Shown here piece by piece: positions 1 to 11,802 of a stretch of DNA of 64,000 nucleotides. The notes under the pieces were generated by a model, which did not search any database, had not been told where the DNA came from, and saw only the letters and a program-made list of their open reading frames with translations. Source of the stretch: Datisca glomerata (Eukaryota > Streptophyta > Magnoliopsida > Cucurbitales > Datiscaceae). Within the stretch, counting starts at the first letter, position 1; each line of letters opens with the position of its first letter. The DNA is taken from positions 62,001 to 126,000 of the forward strand of contig QANY01008070.1 of the NCBI GenBank assembly GCA_003255025.1. The letters run 5' to 3'. A program made the position numbers and the translations under genes.

Positions 1-1379
1 AACGAGGAAAAACAACGCTTTAGGTGAAGACAAACATGGTCGTGGTAAATAATTATAATGGACGAGATTAGAACAAGTGTTACTTGTATATTTTAAGAAC
101 AAATGTTTCTTGTATATTTTAAGGATAAGTTAGTGATATATATTAATGTTGTATTGCTGCTCTTTATGCTATTTAAAATTATCCTTTTAAAAGTGTTTAA
201 TATAAATACTTTGAACATTATGGTATCTCACATTATGGGATACAAAATACTTATAGATGTTAATTCACAAGTATTAAAAATACTTGCTGAATACATTCAA
301 TACGGGCCTAAGATACCATAATGTTCAAAGTATTTATATTAAACACTTTTAAAAGTGTTTAATATTCTACAGGAGTCGAAAAATCTTGTAAAAAGTCAAA
401 GATCACAAAGGTCTTTACAGGAGGCGTTGCGCCTCATAAAAATGTAGACTTTTAATATGAGCGGTTGTCACAGATGCCTAATGATCCTTGTGAATTATTT
501 TTCACGAAAATATATGACTCTTGTAGAATCTTATATTTCTTATAGTAGTAATCGATTGTATGTTTCCTCAGCATGCATGCATAACTATGTAATGCATTTT
601 TGCATTCTTCTCATTTATCTTTTTTTTTTCAAAAGAATAGCATATTTGAACAATAAGTGTTTGTTGCTTTGTTGCTCTCTCTTTTACTCTTTATTTTTAG
701 ACAATATTTTGACGTTCATTATTTTATCAATTATCTGAAACTTAATTTCAATAGACAAGGCGAGAAGAAGGTTTATTTTGATTACAATAAGATTTGTAAT
801 ATGAGAACAAATTCTTAAGTAAATATATATTAATTTTAAAAATTTTAAATTAATATATTTAAACTTCATATAAAATATTGTGCAACGCACATATATTTAA
901 TTAGTCTTTTTAATTTACAATCCGGTTAAAATGAAGGGATTATAAATTAAAATCTAAATATTTATAGGATTTGATGTGCAAAATCAAAATTACCCCCTTT
1001 AAAACATAAAATTACACTTCCACCTTGCCCTAGCTCCTTTTCTTCTTCACACTTCAGCCAAACCCATGCCTAATTATCATCCGTAATCCTTGAGCCACCT
1101 TGACGTTCCCTTCCCTCTCCTTTCATCAGATGTTGTATTACGGACTTTAGAACTGACCCCCCTGCTTGGATCCCTGATCCGTTAGCTTCTCCATTAAATT
1201 AATCTTTTTTCTTTCGCCATTTAAGTTTATTATGGAAAATAAATTCTCGGAAATAATTTCTAGAAAGTCAATTACTAGTTATTATTGTAACATTAGTTAA
1301 AAGATTGAAGTTTTTGTGAACTTAAATTCTGCTCCCAATTAGTTAATGAAGTTTGTTTTTTTTCAAAAGATTAGTTAAT
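1..1379. other. Intergenic, AT-rich, no gene recognised
   Basis: No open frame here resembles a protein family. The stretch holds the perfect foldback at 185-354 and a small GC-rich hairpin at 422-436 (GAGGCG, TTG, CGCCTC). A short direct repeat, ATTAGTTAATGAAGTT, occurs twice just before the LINE (about 1338 and 1370). The rest is low-complexity AT-rich DNA. Confidence 0.6.
185..354. repeat. Foldback repeat with perfect 44-bp arms
   Basis: Bases 185-228 and 311-354 are exact reverse complements (44 of 44), separated by an 82-base spacer. The arms begin TTTTAAAAGTG and end TGGTATCT at the spacer. The size (170 bp) and perfect arms suit a foldback MITE or a young hairpin-forming repeat. I see no transposase and no clear target duplication. 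Confidence 0.8.
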
Positions 1380-1389
1380 GAAGTTAGGG

Positions 1390-2645
1390 AAGAATATTAA
1401 ATATGCTATTAATGCATCTGGTTCGCTTATAGTGGACCCTGTGGGTACTAAAGAAGGTTTAGTATTATTTTGGATGAATGATGATTATGTTCGATTGTTG
1501 AAATATGAAATATTTTTTATTGAAGTTCGTATATCTAATGTGGTTAAGGGTAAAGTGTGGCGTCTTTTTATCGTTTATTTGAGTCACGCCGATGAGATTT
1601 GCAATCAACAAATTGACTCTCTTAAAGGTCAGATAAATGCGTGTAATGAGATGCGCATTGTTATGGGTAACTTTAATGATTTTACGAGTGCTAGTGAGAA
1701 GTTCGGTAGTATTGACAGAGACTCGTGTGCGTTGAAACTTCTCCCCGATTTTGCTAATATGTGTAACCTGGTTGATATTGATTTTGTGGGTCCACCATTT
1801 ACCTAGATAAATAAGCACGATCACCCCACGCTGATTAAGGAAACACTCGATAGATGTTTCACCCATCCGGAGTGGCTGCAGGGTGTATCATATGGCCAGA
1901 CTTTATCACCTGACTGCTTTAGACTTCGATCATTTGCCTATTTTCCTTGATACCATTGAAGAGCAAATGAGGTATAGTCAGGTTTTCAGATATGATAGGT
2001 GATGGTTTAATCTTGATGATTGTAAGAATGCTATCTCGTGTGGATGGTTGGGGGACGGTGATGATCAGGTTAGGAGAAATTTAGTGGATAAACTCAAAAA
2101 TACTTGAAACCATTTGATCCATTGCAAGAAGAAAAATTCTTCGGTCAACTCTAACAGACTTATGAAAGAGACTAAGGTGAAATTACTGAACACGTTTTCT
2201 CATCACCATACTGACTATTCCAATATTAGAATACTTGAAGCTCAATATCAAGAGGCAGTTATTCATGAGAAAAAAATTACTGGAAGGATCGGGCTCATAT
2301 CCAATGGCTTCAAAATGGGGATATAAACTATTCTTTCTTTCACGCCCGTGTTAAAACTAGACGAATGAGGAACCATATTTTTTGTCTTGAGGATGCTAAT
2401 GGAAATTGGCATACTGATTTGAACTCTATTCAAAACATTTCTCTCTCTTATTTCCAAGACCTTTTTCGTTCTTCTAATCCAAATGATAACACGATCTCCC
2501 ATATTACTGATAACATTGATGTTGTTTTAATGATGAGGACAGGTTGCTGCTAGACGAGGAGGTCTCTGGCGAGGAGATTACGATTACGACTGTTGTTTGA
2601 GACATACATCCTTCTAAATCTCTGAGTTCGGACGATTTTACGATG
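1390..2645 (+). pseudogene. LINE endonuclease domain and linker, truncated and broken
   Basis: The frame from 1378 to 1806 reads like the middle and end of a plant LINE apurinic-endonuclease domain: a GSLIVDPVGTKEGLVLFW block, then MGNFNDF, and LVDIDFVGPPFT at the C-terminal side. The stop at 1804 (TAG) falls where the family has Trp, so it looks like TGG to TAG. Homology continues past the stop (ETLDRCF, then ALDFDHLPIF). A linker with FHARVKTRRMRNHIF follows in another frame at about 2340. The N-terminal part of the domain is absent because of 5' truncation. As LINE protein it would nick target DNA; this copy cannot. Confidence 0.85.
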
Positions 2646-4620
2646 GCTTTCTATCATCAGAATTGAAATATGATCCGTTCAGATATTATTGATATTGTTC
2701 GAGATTTTTTTAAATTTTGTCATATGCCTTCTGGTATTAACCTTAAATATATTGTTCTTATACCTAAAGTTAATTTCCCTAGATCTATGTCTCAGTTGTG
2801 CCCTATTAGTCTTGGTAATATTGCTTATAAAATTATTTCTAAGATTTTGACTAACCGTCTTAGAAAAGTTATTAATAAGATTATAGGTGTAGGCCAAAGT
2901 GCATTCATTCTTGGTCGGCAGATCATTGACAACATGATTATCGCTCATGGAATTCTTCACTCTCTTAGGATCCGAAAAAAAGATAAGAAAGGCAATATGA
3001 CTATCAAGATCGATATGCCAAGGCATACGACAAAGTTGAGTGGAAACATTTATTGGCAAGCATGCAGAAAATTGACTTCTCTGATTCCTGGACTAACTGA
3101 ATATCGATTTGTATCTCCTCGGTCACCTATAATATCTCTCTTAATGGAAATCTTAACAATCGGTTCAAACTGAGCCGTGGATTGACACAAGGAGACCCGC
3201 TTTCCCTTTTCTTATTTATTATGTGCGCTGAGGCTCTCTCTAATATGATTAATAATGTTGTTGATCGTGGCTTGATTACTAGTTTTCGAGCAGTTTCTGG
3301 TGGTCCTGCGGTGTCCCACCCCTTCTTCTTTGTAGATGATTCCCTACTCTTTTGTAAAGCTTCTGACGCTGAGATTGTGGTTTTACTGGATATCATTAAT
3401 AAATATGGGGAAACTTTTGGTCAAAAGGTTAATAAACATAAAAGTCTTGTGGTATTTAACAATAATATTTCTATTGTCAGATAGAAGGAGCTAGCTGATT
3501 TAGTAGGTATGAGAAGATCCAGTTCGTTGGAAAAATACTTTGGAGTGAACATGGACTTTGGTGTCCTCAAAACGCAAGTCTTCAGGAACATCATGGACAA
3601 GATAACTCCTAAGGTTGCAGATTGGTCAGAGAAGCTGCTTTCGCCTGCTGGAAGAGAAATTCTTATTAAATCTGTGGCGATGGCTATTCCGAACTATACT
3701 ATATTCTGCTTTAAACTTCTTGTTTCTATGTGTAAGAAAATTTGTGCGTTTATTGCTAATTACTAATGGAATTCCTATCCTTGTAAGTCTGGAATTCAGT
3801 GGGGTTCCTTGGATAAAATCACTAAGAGCAAAATGGAGGGTGGTCTTGGTTTTAAAGATTTATCTACTTTTAACTTGGCCTTGTTGGCTAAGCAAGACTG
3901 GAGAATTATTACTAATCTTGAATCTTTGGTGGCTAGATTTCTTAAAAGTAAATACTTTCATAACTCAAACTTCATTAATGCTTCACTGAGTAGAAGGCAT
4001 GCATAGGGTTGGAGAAGTCTTTGCGATGGTAAAAATATACTGAAGAATGGTCTGAGATGGAGTGTAGGTAATGGTAGAAATATTGATATTTGGGACGATG
4101 CTTGGATCCCCGTCCGTATACGTTCAAAGTGATAACTCCTAAGTTTTCAGGTATTAACAGAGTTTGTGAGCTCATCGATCAGGCTTCACATAGATGGAAT
4201 GTGAATTTGGTGGACAATATTTTTAGGCCTGAGGATAGCATGATCATCCGTCAGATTCCTATTAGTAACTATGGGCTTGACGACGTCCTTATTTGGCATC
4301 ATTCTCCTTATAGTACTTATACAGTTAAAGTGGGTATCAAGTTGCTTGTTTCCTCCAGAATAATGGCTGCGACAATAAGAAAAGTAAGGCTGAGTCTAGT
4401 TTGAAATTGGCACATAAATAGATGTGGAAAGAGGTTTGGCATCTTAAAGTTCCTCCTAAAATTAAAGATTTCATTTGGAGAGGCCTGAATAACTTTTTGG
4501 CGTGAAAATCTAATCTTGTCAGACGTGGTATGAATATTGATAGTACTCGCATTACTTGCGGTAAGAAGGAGAAAAATATTATCCATATCTTCTTCAAGTG
4601 TCAACTTACTTCTAGATTTT
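2646..4620 (+). pseudogene. LINE reverse transcriptase, frameshifted
   Basis: Recognisable RT blocks appear in order: LIPKVNFPRSMSQLCPISLGN, then KIISKILTNRL and GQSAFILGRQIIDN, then KIDM, then GLTQGDPLSLFLFIMCAEAL (from about 3179) and the catalytic FVDDSLLF (about 3330). After KIDM at 3009-3020 the reading frame slips: the conserved KAYDKVEW block is present but one frame over, so a small deletion lies there. Downstream come the thumb-like ILIKSVAMAIPNYT and, at about 4330-4600, the zf-RVT-like region. The catalytic block reads VDD where the family usually has ADD. At least three frames are needed, so no active enzyme is made. Confidence 0.9.
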
Positions 4621-4815
4621 GATTCATTTCCCCTCTCAATCTGGATTCGAGTAAGTTGTCAAGGACAATCTTTTGTGGATTATTAAAATTTAATTAGGGA
4701 TAAGATTCTTCACTCAAGCGACCATGAAAATTTGTTGGAGTGGTTGGTTTTTAGGTTGCGGCGTATTTAGAAATGCAGAAACAGCTCGTGCTTTAAAGGT
4801 ACTATTTTTTACCCG

Positions 4816-5337
4816 ATGGAAGCTGTTGGTATGACATCGAGACACTTTGAGAACTTCAAATCAGCTATGGCGGATGATTCTGTTGTGATTCAAGTTGGTA
4901 GTCCTTCTCAGCAACCGAGTTCTACAAGTGTTTGGTGTTTGTATACCAATGCGTCTTGGAATGAATATAGTAGCAGGGCTGGATTTGGCTGGTGTCTTTA
5001 GGATCTGAGAGGTAAACTCTTTACTGCTAGTATATGCACCACAGAGTCGGTTTAAAACTCCCTTATTGCAGAAGCTCTGGCTCTCCATTGGGCAATTGGT
5101 CGATCTCATTTTCTGGGTAAGGTTGGTATTAAAATCTTTTTTGATTCTTCATACTTAATTGATGATATCTACAACAAGAATCAAACGTCTCATGATATTG
5201 CACCTATTGTTTCTGATATTCTTCACCTCACGAAGGGGTTCAGTAGTACTTCGCTCGCTCATTGTTCCTGGGAGGTTAACCGGCAAGCTCACGATTGCGC
5301 CATATTGGGTATGACGTCTCTGAATGAAATTGTGTAA
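4816..5337 (+). pseudogene. LINE C-terminal RNase H domain
   Basis: Reads MEAVGMTSRHFENFKS then CLYTNASWNEYSSRAGFGW, ending in a stop at 4999-5001, and continues in the same frame with AEALALHWAIGRSH, FFDSSYLIDDIY and NRQAHDCA up to a TAA at 5335-5337. This is the RNase H fold found at the C-terminus of plant LINE ORF2. The first catalytic Asp (normally D-A-S-W in this family) is Asn here (TNASW), and at least two stops interrupt the frame. The Glu and the next Asp are still visible. It would remove RNA from the RNA-DNA hybrid in a live element. Confidence 0.85.
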
Positions 5338-5782
5338 ATGGCTTCTGAGGATAGTTTCCAGCCTGTTTTTAGTCTCATTTTTTCCTAATATGTTGTTGGC
5401 TAGTACTCTTTTTCATTTTTTAAATTTTCCCTACATGGGCTTTTTCCAGCTAAGGTTTTAACAAGACTAGCATTGGGGCTTTTCGTCTGATTTCTGGTTG
5501 AGATTTCGTCCGTGGTGTTCCTTTCAGATTTCTTTTTGATCAGATTTCTTTTCAATCTTGGCTGGTCTAGGTTAGGTGATTAGGGTGCTAAGGAGGTGTC
5601 AGCCTAGTTGAGATGTCCTTGTGCACCTACTGATTTTCTTTTCCATTCATGCGTCTTGCCTTCTTGTGGCCCTAGGATATGTCCCTTGAATTTATGTAAT
5701 TATCCTTTATTAATGAAGGGTTTTTTAGTTGGGGTGTTTTCACCCCTTCTTTGTGACAAAAAAAAAAAAAAGAAGTGAGGGG

Positions 5783-6416
5783 ACAACGATAAAAATTTGT
5801 TAACTAAGATTTAATTATATTATTGAAAATTAATTATATTATTACATAATTATATTTATTTTTGTTACAAAAAAATTATTAATGATTATATTATAAAATA
5901 TAATATATTTTATAGTAAATGCAGTTATTCAAATCTTAAATCTAAATTTAATTTCAAAAAGAAAATCTTAAATTTAAATTCTAAATCTAAATCATTAAGT
6001 GAAATTTTAAATCTAAATCATAAGTCCAAATCCTAAATCTAAGAATGGATAAACATCATTTTATTACTATTATTTGTCTGGTCTACAGTTTGTCCCATAG
6101 TTTAGATATAAAAGTTCCAATCATTTAATGATATAGAAATGTCAGTTGACACTAAAAACATATCGCTACAATGTGAACAACATTACCTGTTCTTTTTGTC
6201 GGGTCATTTTTTATGAGAAAGGGAAAATCAAGAAATTCTAGAACTACTAATGTTAAATTCAAAGCTTAGTTCTGTTTTATGAAATTAGCATTGCACTTCC
6301 CCTTTTATTTTTAAGATTCATGCACGGTGTTCTAATAAGTTTTCTCCACACTGAATTAAAATAAATCGTCGGTTTTAACTTGAGGAACATTAATGTAAGA
6401 AATCATTTGTATCTAA
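5783..6416. other. Intergenic AT-rich stretch
   Basis: No gene. Between about 5930 and 6045 there is a loose repetition of the motif TCTAAATC and variants, probably simple-sequence slippage. Nothing else recognisable. Confidence 0.5.
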
Positions 6417-6822
6417 GGGCATGTTTATTAAATTTTTGAATTGAAGATTTGGATTAAGAATTCAAATTTAAGATTTTGATTGAAGATTTGAATTTTGGAT
6501 TTGTAATATTATGTTTACTATAAATTTAAAATATGTTGGATTAGATTATTTGAATTATGTTAGATTAGAAAGTTTACTATATCACCCTTAAATTAATAAA
6601 TTATTGGTTCAAACGATAACTTGAAATTGATAGTTTTGACTTTGCAAATGAAATTCAACAAATATTTGGATAAAATTTTTGAGTCCTCCATTTTTAGTTG
6701 GATTATAAATTCATAAAACTTAGATTTTAATTCTAATAATATGGTAGGTCTCATATAAATTTTTGAATCTTTTTTTAGTAAATACTGAATTTATAATCCA
6801 ACTCCAATAACTAAACGAGACC
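6417..6822. mobile_element. MITE, PIF/Harbinger (Tourist-like) type
   Basis: About 406 bp flanked by TAA on both sides (6414-6416 and 6823-6825). Left end GGGCATGTTTA, inverted right end GGTCTCGTTTA (8 of 11 identical). TAA duplications and G-rich ends are the hallmark of Harbinger-derived MITEs. The inside is AT-rich with repeated GAATTGAAGATTTGG-like stretches and no coding capacity. The right end equals the left end of the second element at 15033. Confidence 0.6.
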
Positions 6823-7182
6823 TAAGAGTATCCGAACCAAGTACTAATAGGGATCAGACTTTTAAATTCACGAGTTGGGTCTATCCTTTACGGTTCATTT
6901 CTTTTACTTCATGAACCAAAATAAAAAAACTTCTAAGGTACAGAGACTGTACCGTATACAGGTAAATTTATCTTTAAATCATTATCTTGTGAAATCTACG
7001 ATGAATAATTCAAGTCATGTACGAAAGAATCCCTCTATTGTAACCGGACCCCAAATTAGAAGCTTCATTTTTTAAGCAACTTTCTAAGAACATTGAGGAG
7101 CAATCCAATTGTCCAATCAGGGGAGAGGAAGAGGAGAGAGAGGGAGAGGGAACAAGGAAGAAAAGGGATAGTGGGAAAAGGA

Positions 7183-7238
7183 CACGTGGCCTTCTTCCTT
7201 TGACTCATTTCAAAACCTCACGAGGGTGAACTTTGACC
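7183..7238 (+). promoter_or_regulatory. G-box and two W-boxes upstream of the bHLH gene
   Basis: CACGTG at 7183-7188 is a perfect G-box (bHLH/bZIP site). TTGACT at 7200-7205 and TTGACC at 7233-7238 are W-boxes, the WRKY binding core. They lie 430-480 bp before the ATG and just before a possible TATA region (CATATATTT, 7278-7286). The clustering suggests stress- or defence-linked regulation and possible autoregulation. The sites are read directly; their use is inferred. Confidence 0.45.
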
Positions 7239-7396
7239 ACTACTTTTCTAACCTCTCTCTCTGTCTCCTGACTTTTCATATATTTGGTTGAAAGAATCTC
7301 TTTGGGTTTGCTACTACTTTTCAAGTAAATCTAATCCTCCAACACAGATCTCTATAAGATCCCACACATTCAAGTGGGGTCTGTCTCCCTACTCAC

Positions 7397-7399
<3 letters not shown>

Positions 7400-7449
<50 letters not shown>
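7400..7449 (+). repeat. (CT)25 microsatellite in the 5' leader or promoter
   Basis: An uninterrupted CT run of about 50 bases lies 217 bp before the bHLH start codon. Pyrimidine-rich CT tracts are common near plant transcription starts. Length polymorphism is likely. Confidence 0.9.
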
Positions 7450-7452
<3 letters not shown>

Positions 7453-7665
7453 TTTCTAAGAAATCTTGAATATTTCAAGAATGGATTTCTATATAACAAT
7501 TTGCAAATAATATACGTAAACTTCCACTATAGGAACGTCTGTACATAGAATGTACACAAAAGGCAGCTTGATATTCATAAATGACATGCTACACTTTATC
7601 GGCTTTAAACAGTTCTATTTCTAAGCATCCAACAATGTGACAGTTTCGACAAAACCAACATCGAC

Positions 7666-10600
7666 ATGGATACAGCCTTCCTCCTCAACGAAGCTGCCCG
7701 AGCCAACTTTCTTCAACTAATGATGCAATCTTTTGGTTGCACATACGTTTGCATTTGGTCATATTGGCCTCAACCATCCAAGTACACATCTCTATCTATC
7801 TCTATTCTCTTCCTCCTACATTTCATATTTCATGATAATACTCTCCAAGAGTGGTGACTTATCCCATGGTTTTTGGGTATATAGCTGTTTTCTTTTTCTA
7901 GATGGATTCTACCATGAAGAAGTCAATACCCAACCGAGCGCTTCATCCAGAAGTTTGGCTCGAAAGCTTTTTCATGAGTACCGACAATTAGCATTCAATG
8001 TTGAAGAAGGGTATGCCATTTTTCAATGTCAAAGTTGCTTTCTATATATATAATCTAAATCAAACTATGATTGTTATGGTGTATATCAGCGCTATTCCAG
8101 GACTTGCTTTCAAGCATAATGTTTCTTGTTTAGAGCTGAAGGAATCTGAACTTCAGACATTTGCTTCCGCCGAAGTACAGAGCCAATTCTACATTGTGAG
8201 TTCAAAAATGGTATTATTTATGTATAGTAATTGTCCTAAGAGATAGTAAGTTTTATTGCTTAGTTTTAGTTTTTAGCTATAATTTTGAAGTTATTTTTTC
8301 TGTTTGATTGTCACAGGCAGCAAGGATAAAGGTTTGTGCCAATGCAATACGATAATCTCCAACTATATATTACTTTATCTTCTTTTCAACACTTTGGCTC
8401 AATTACAGACTTCACTCTTCTTGGGGAGCACCAATGGAGAAATTGAGCTGGGCTTCTCCAATCCTTCTCAGGTAAAAGAAAACCCAGATCAAAGTTTTCC
8501 ATTTGACCAAACTTTTTTTCTTGAGAACTTATCAAAACACATTCAAAGGTTTAAACTTATAGGGCATCATAGAAATGGTAATGAAGAACCTGGTTCCTGG
8601 AGAATTTACTTCAAGACAGCTCCTTCATCCGACCGATCAAAACCTGCATTCATTATCTCCATCTTCCGTAAAATCATTATCCATTGGCATCCCAGAAAGA
8701 TCACCACTTGCATTATGCATACCAAGAACTTCACACGTTCAAGGAGCCGTCACATTCAGAGACATTGCTACTCCACAACAAATCCCCCCTAACCAGCAAC
8801 CCATTCAGGCATTTCGCCGAACACATGATATGCAATTACCAGACCCAGAGAGTGAAGAGGCAGCAATAACAAGAGCAATCATTGCGGTTCTATCTACACC
8901 TTCTTCTTCTTCTTATTCATCACATCAACCTCCGTTAAATGTACCTCACACTCCTTACAGTGTGAATTTGAAAGCTAGTGCATTCAAGAAATATGGGTCA
9001 GCCCCAGCCTCATCAGCGACACATTTGAGAGGTGGTTTAATGAGGAAAAGCATGATGAAAAGGTCGATTACGTTCTTTAGAAGGTTGAATTTAATGAGGA
9101 TTAGGGATGGGATGCAAGGTAGCAGTGGCAGACCAAGTAGTTATCAGTTGCAGCATATGATCAAGGAGCGGAAAAGACGTGAAAAACTCAACGACAGCTT
9201 TCACACTTTGCGATCGCTACTTCCGGCTGGGACTAAGGTATACAAAACTAAATACTGAATTCAAGGAATTCGTTTTGCTTTCAAACCCTTTTATTTTACC
9301 TTAATTACGAAGACACCCTCTAAAAAATAAGGTCTACGGATACCTTTCATTTAAAAAAAATTAGAGAGAGTTTGAGAGCATTTGATCTGAAAACATTTAA
9401 TATATTAAAATAATTATTTCAAATCATATGTACTTTAACAAATATTATTGTTTAACTAGACATTTTAAATTAAATGATTATATGTAAAGTTTTCAATCTC
9501 AAAAATAAGGGTTCAAACCTAATGTTGTATATCATTTCTCTTTGACAAAATAAAACAAAATGTTATTATCTAAAACATGTTTTAGAATGTGAAACAACTT
9601 CTACAAATGTTTCCAAAAATGATTTTACATGTCCATAAATATACTTTAAAATATATACATATGTTTCTTAAAATAACATTTATGATATAATTATGAATTA
9701 AAATATTATTATTTTAATATATAAAACTATTTCTACTCATAAACGCTAACAAACACATCATTTATCACATTTCTGATTATATTTGTTTTTAACTTGTAAC
9801 TTAATTGTATGTGAGAATATGTATAATCTATGTTTTCCTTTTATCTTTTTAATAAGATTATTGGATTAAAAATAGTGAGACAGAAAAAAATATTTTAACA
9901 TGTCACATAAACAAAAGTCATCATTATCAATTAATCTGTGTAATTACTATCGAAATTATAAGAGTATTTACGAAGTTAAATGCAACAAAACTATAAGAGT
10001 GTAATATTGTTTAAAAATATTTTTCTCACTTCTACACTTTTATATATAGATATAACAAAACAGATCATATCATGTTAGTCGAAACAGGAGACAAACAGTA
10101 TCTCAATATTCTTGTTTTATCTAATGATATTGTTTTGATTTTAATTTTGCAGAGAGATAGAGCCTCAGTGCTTACAAGTGCGAGGGAGTACTTGACCTCA
10201 TTGAAAGTAAAAGTAGATGAGCTTAACAGAACCAACCAGAAGCTGCTTCTCATGGCATCACAACCCCTCCATTTGCCACACAAAAATCAAGAAACTCACA
10301 AGGAAGAAGAAGACAACACATATATTTCTAATTCTAATATTTCCTCAAATGAAAGATTCAGCATCCGGGTTTCACATTTACCCGAATCAACATCACAGGG
10401 ACTAATTAGAGATTTGCAAATAGATTTCAGATCGGAAGAAGTCTCAATTATGGACTTGGTTATTTCCATTCTTGAGTTCTTGAAGAGCTTTCAGAATGTG
10501 AGTTTAGTCTCCATGGAATCCAACACTCATGTTACCGGATCAGTTTCTTTTATCAGACTTATCATCAGATTAAATATCGATCAGGTAATATTGTGAAAGT

Positions 10601-10996
10601 GTTCATATCAAATTTTATATCATAAATAAATTATATATAAATACATAATATGTCAACAAATTTAAGAAAAATGCACGGGCAATAATGGACTGCTAAATGA
10701 ACTTAAGGTTTGAATTATTCACGATGAATAGACACAGTTAATTAAATCTTCATAATTATAATGAGTCTGTAACTTTAAGTCATATTTCTTTTAACTTAAA
10801 AAAAATGGTTACTCACAAATACAAAATTAATCCTTTTGTTTATATATATATTTTTTAAAAGAAGAATTAATTTAATTTAATTTCTTTTCTTTTGATGATT
10901 AATTTATTGTTGTTGGGTTATACATAGGATGGTGAATGGGACGAGGCAGCCTTCATGGAAGCGATTAGAAGAGTTGTTGCTGGCATGGCACCTTAA
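7666..10996 (+). CDS. BHLH041: bHLH transcription factor, bHLH041-like, 8 exons
   Basis: Nuclear DNA-binding regulator of the basic helix-loop-helix family. Exons by splice sites and phase: 7666-7781, 7885-8010, 8090-8195, 8317-8331, 8409-8471, 8563-9237, 10153-10584, 10928-10996; all introns are GT-AG and the frame stays open for about 533 aa. The N-terminal domain (MDTAFLLNEAARANFLQ, then SFGCTYVCIWSYWPQPS, LDGFYHEE, PGLAFKHN, LKESELQTFASAEVQSQFY) is the conserved sensor-like part of this subfamily. Basic region and helix 1 lie at residues about 340-367 (HMIKERKRREKLN, LLPAGTK); helix 2 (RDRASVLTSAREYLTSL) begins exon 7. A conserved C-terminal block (LVSMESN, EWDEAAFMEAIRRVV) closes it. Exon 4 is only 15 nt (AARIK). 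A large AT-rich intron 6 (915 bp) holds a MITE-like repeat. The start is the first in-frame ATG and matches the family N-terminus. Assignment to bHLH041 is from remembered family motifs. Confidence 0.88.
9368..9756 (+). repeat. MITE-like repeat in bHLH intron 6
   Basis: Direct-orientation relative of 11527-11802. Shared landmarks include TATTTCAAATCA, TTTTAGAATGTG/TTTTAGTATGTG, TTTCTTA and ATATAAAA near the end. Its own ends form an imperfect terminal inverted repeat: GAGTTTGAGAGCATTT at the left and, inverted, GTGTTTGTTAGCGTTT at the right (12 of 16). This suggests a small non-autonomous DNA transposon. Confidence 0.55.
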
Positions 10997-11526
10997 GTTT
11001 GATCAATAGTTTTCACATCTTCTAGAAGATAACTTTTCGACTTGTTATGCTCTGCCAAAATCCGACCAATCCACCCAAGTAGATTACTAATAGGATGTCC
11101 AATATGATATAAAATTTAATTTTAGATAATGATCCAAACAGAGTTATAATTGAAATTAATGTATGGAGTTTTTTTTATAGAATTATCCATTAGAAATGTA
11201 TTTTTTAGTAGTTGATTTTGTATCATTTAAGAATTTAGTCGTACACTTCAAATATAGTTTACGTTTGGATAATAAATTTATATGGATCTTTTATGATTGT
11301 GATCACACCTAAAATGACATTGTCATAAATTGACAAAGTAATATTTCCACTTATTGCGGCGCTGTCGTCAAGGTCGATGAGCTTGCAGCATGCCATTTCC
11401 ACTTGATATATCCACCACCTCAATTTTGTAACTAATATTTTTTATGAACCTAAATTAATATTTTCTTGCACAATTTAGGCTTCATGTACACTTTTTAATA
11501 GTAAATGGATTGGTAAGTTAAGTATT
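10997..11526. other. 3' flank of the bHLH gene
   Basis: Carries the presumed 3' UTR of the bHLH gene. AT-rich, with several AATAAA-like stretches but none that fixes a poly(A) site by eye. No other gene seen. Confidence 0.4.
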
Positions 11527-11802
11527 GAGTTTAAGAACATTTCATCTAAAAATACTTTAATGTATTAAAAGTGTTATTTCAAATCACATATACTTAATAA
11601 ATTTTATTGTTTGAAACACGTTTTAGTATGTGGAATAACTTTTACAAGAAATATATGTTCTAGTGTTTTTTAAAATACTTTTATACGCACATAAATATGT
11701 TTCAAAATATATATCAGTGTTTCTTAGGAAAACATGTATGATACAATTATGAAGTAAAATAATATTATTTCAATATATAAAAACACTTGTAATCATAAAC
11801 AC
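11527..11802 (+). repeat. Second copy of the MITE-like repeat
   Basis: Same family and orientation as 9368-9756. Left end GAGTTTAAGAACATTT and inverted right end GTGTTTATGATT. It lies about 530 bp after the bHLH stop codon and is shorter by internal deletions. Confidence 0.55.

Larger units (their letters stand above)
1390..5771 (+). mobile_element. 5'-truncated LINE (L1-type non-LTR retrotransposon)
   Basis: Endonuclease, reverse transcriptase, zinc-finger-like linker and RNase H follow in the order typical of plant LINEs, and the element ends in a run of 14 A at about 5758-5771. The first part of the endonuclease and all of ORF1 are missing, which fits target-primed 5' truncation. Possible degraded target duplications flank it: GAAGTTAGGG at 1380-1389 and GAAGTGAGGG at 5772-5781 (9 of 10). 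The coding frame is broken by several frameshifts and nonsense codons, so it is dead. Confidence 0.9.

Noticed and set aside
1465..1866. - strand 133-codon frame
   Set aside because: Antisense shadow of the LINE endonuclease.
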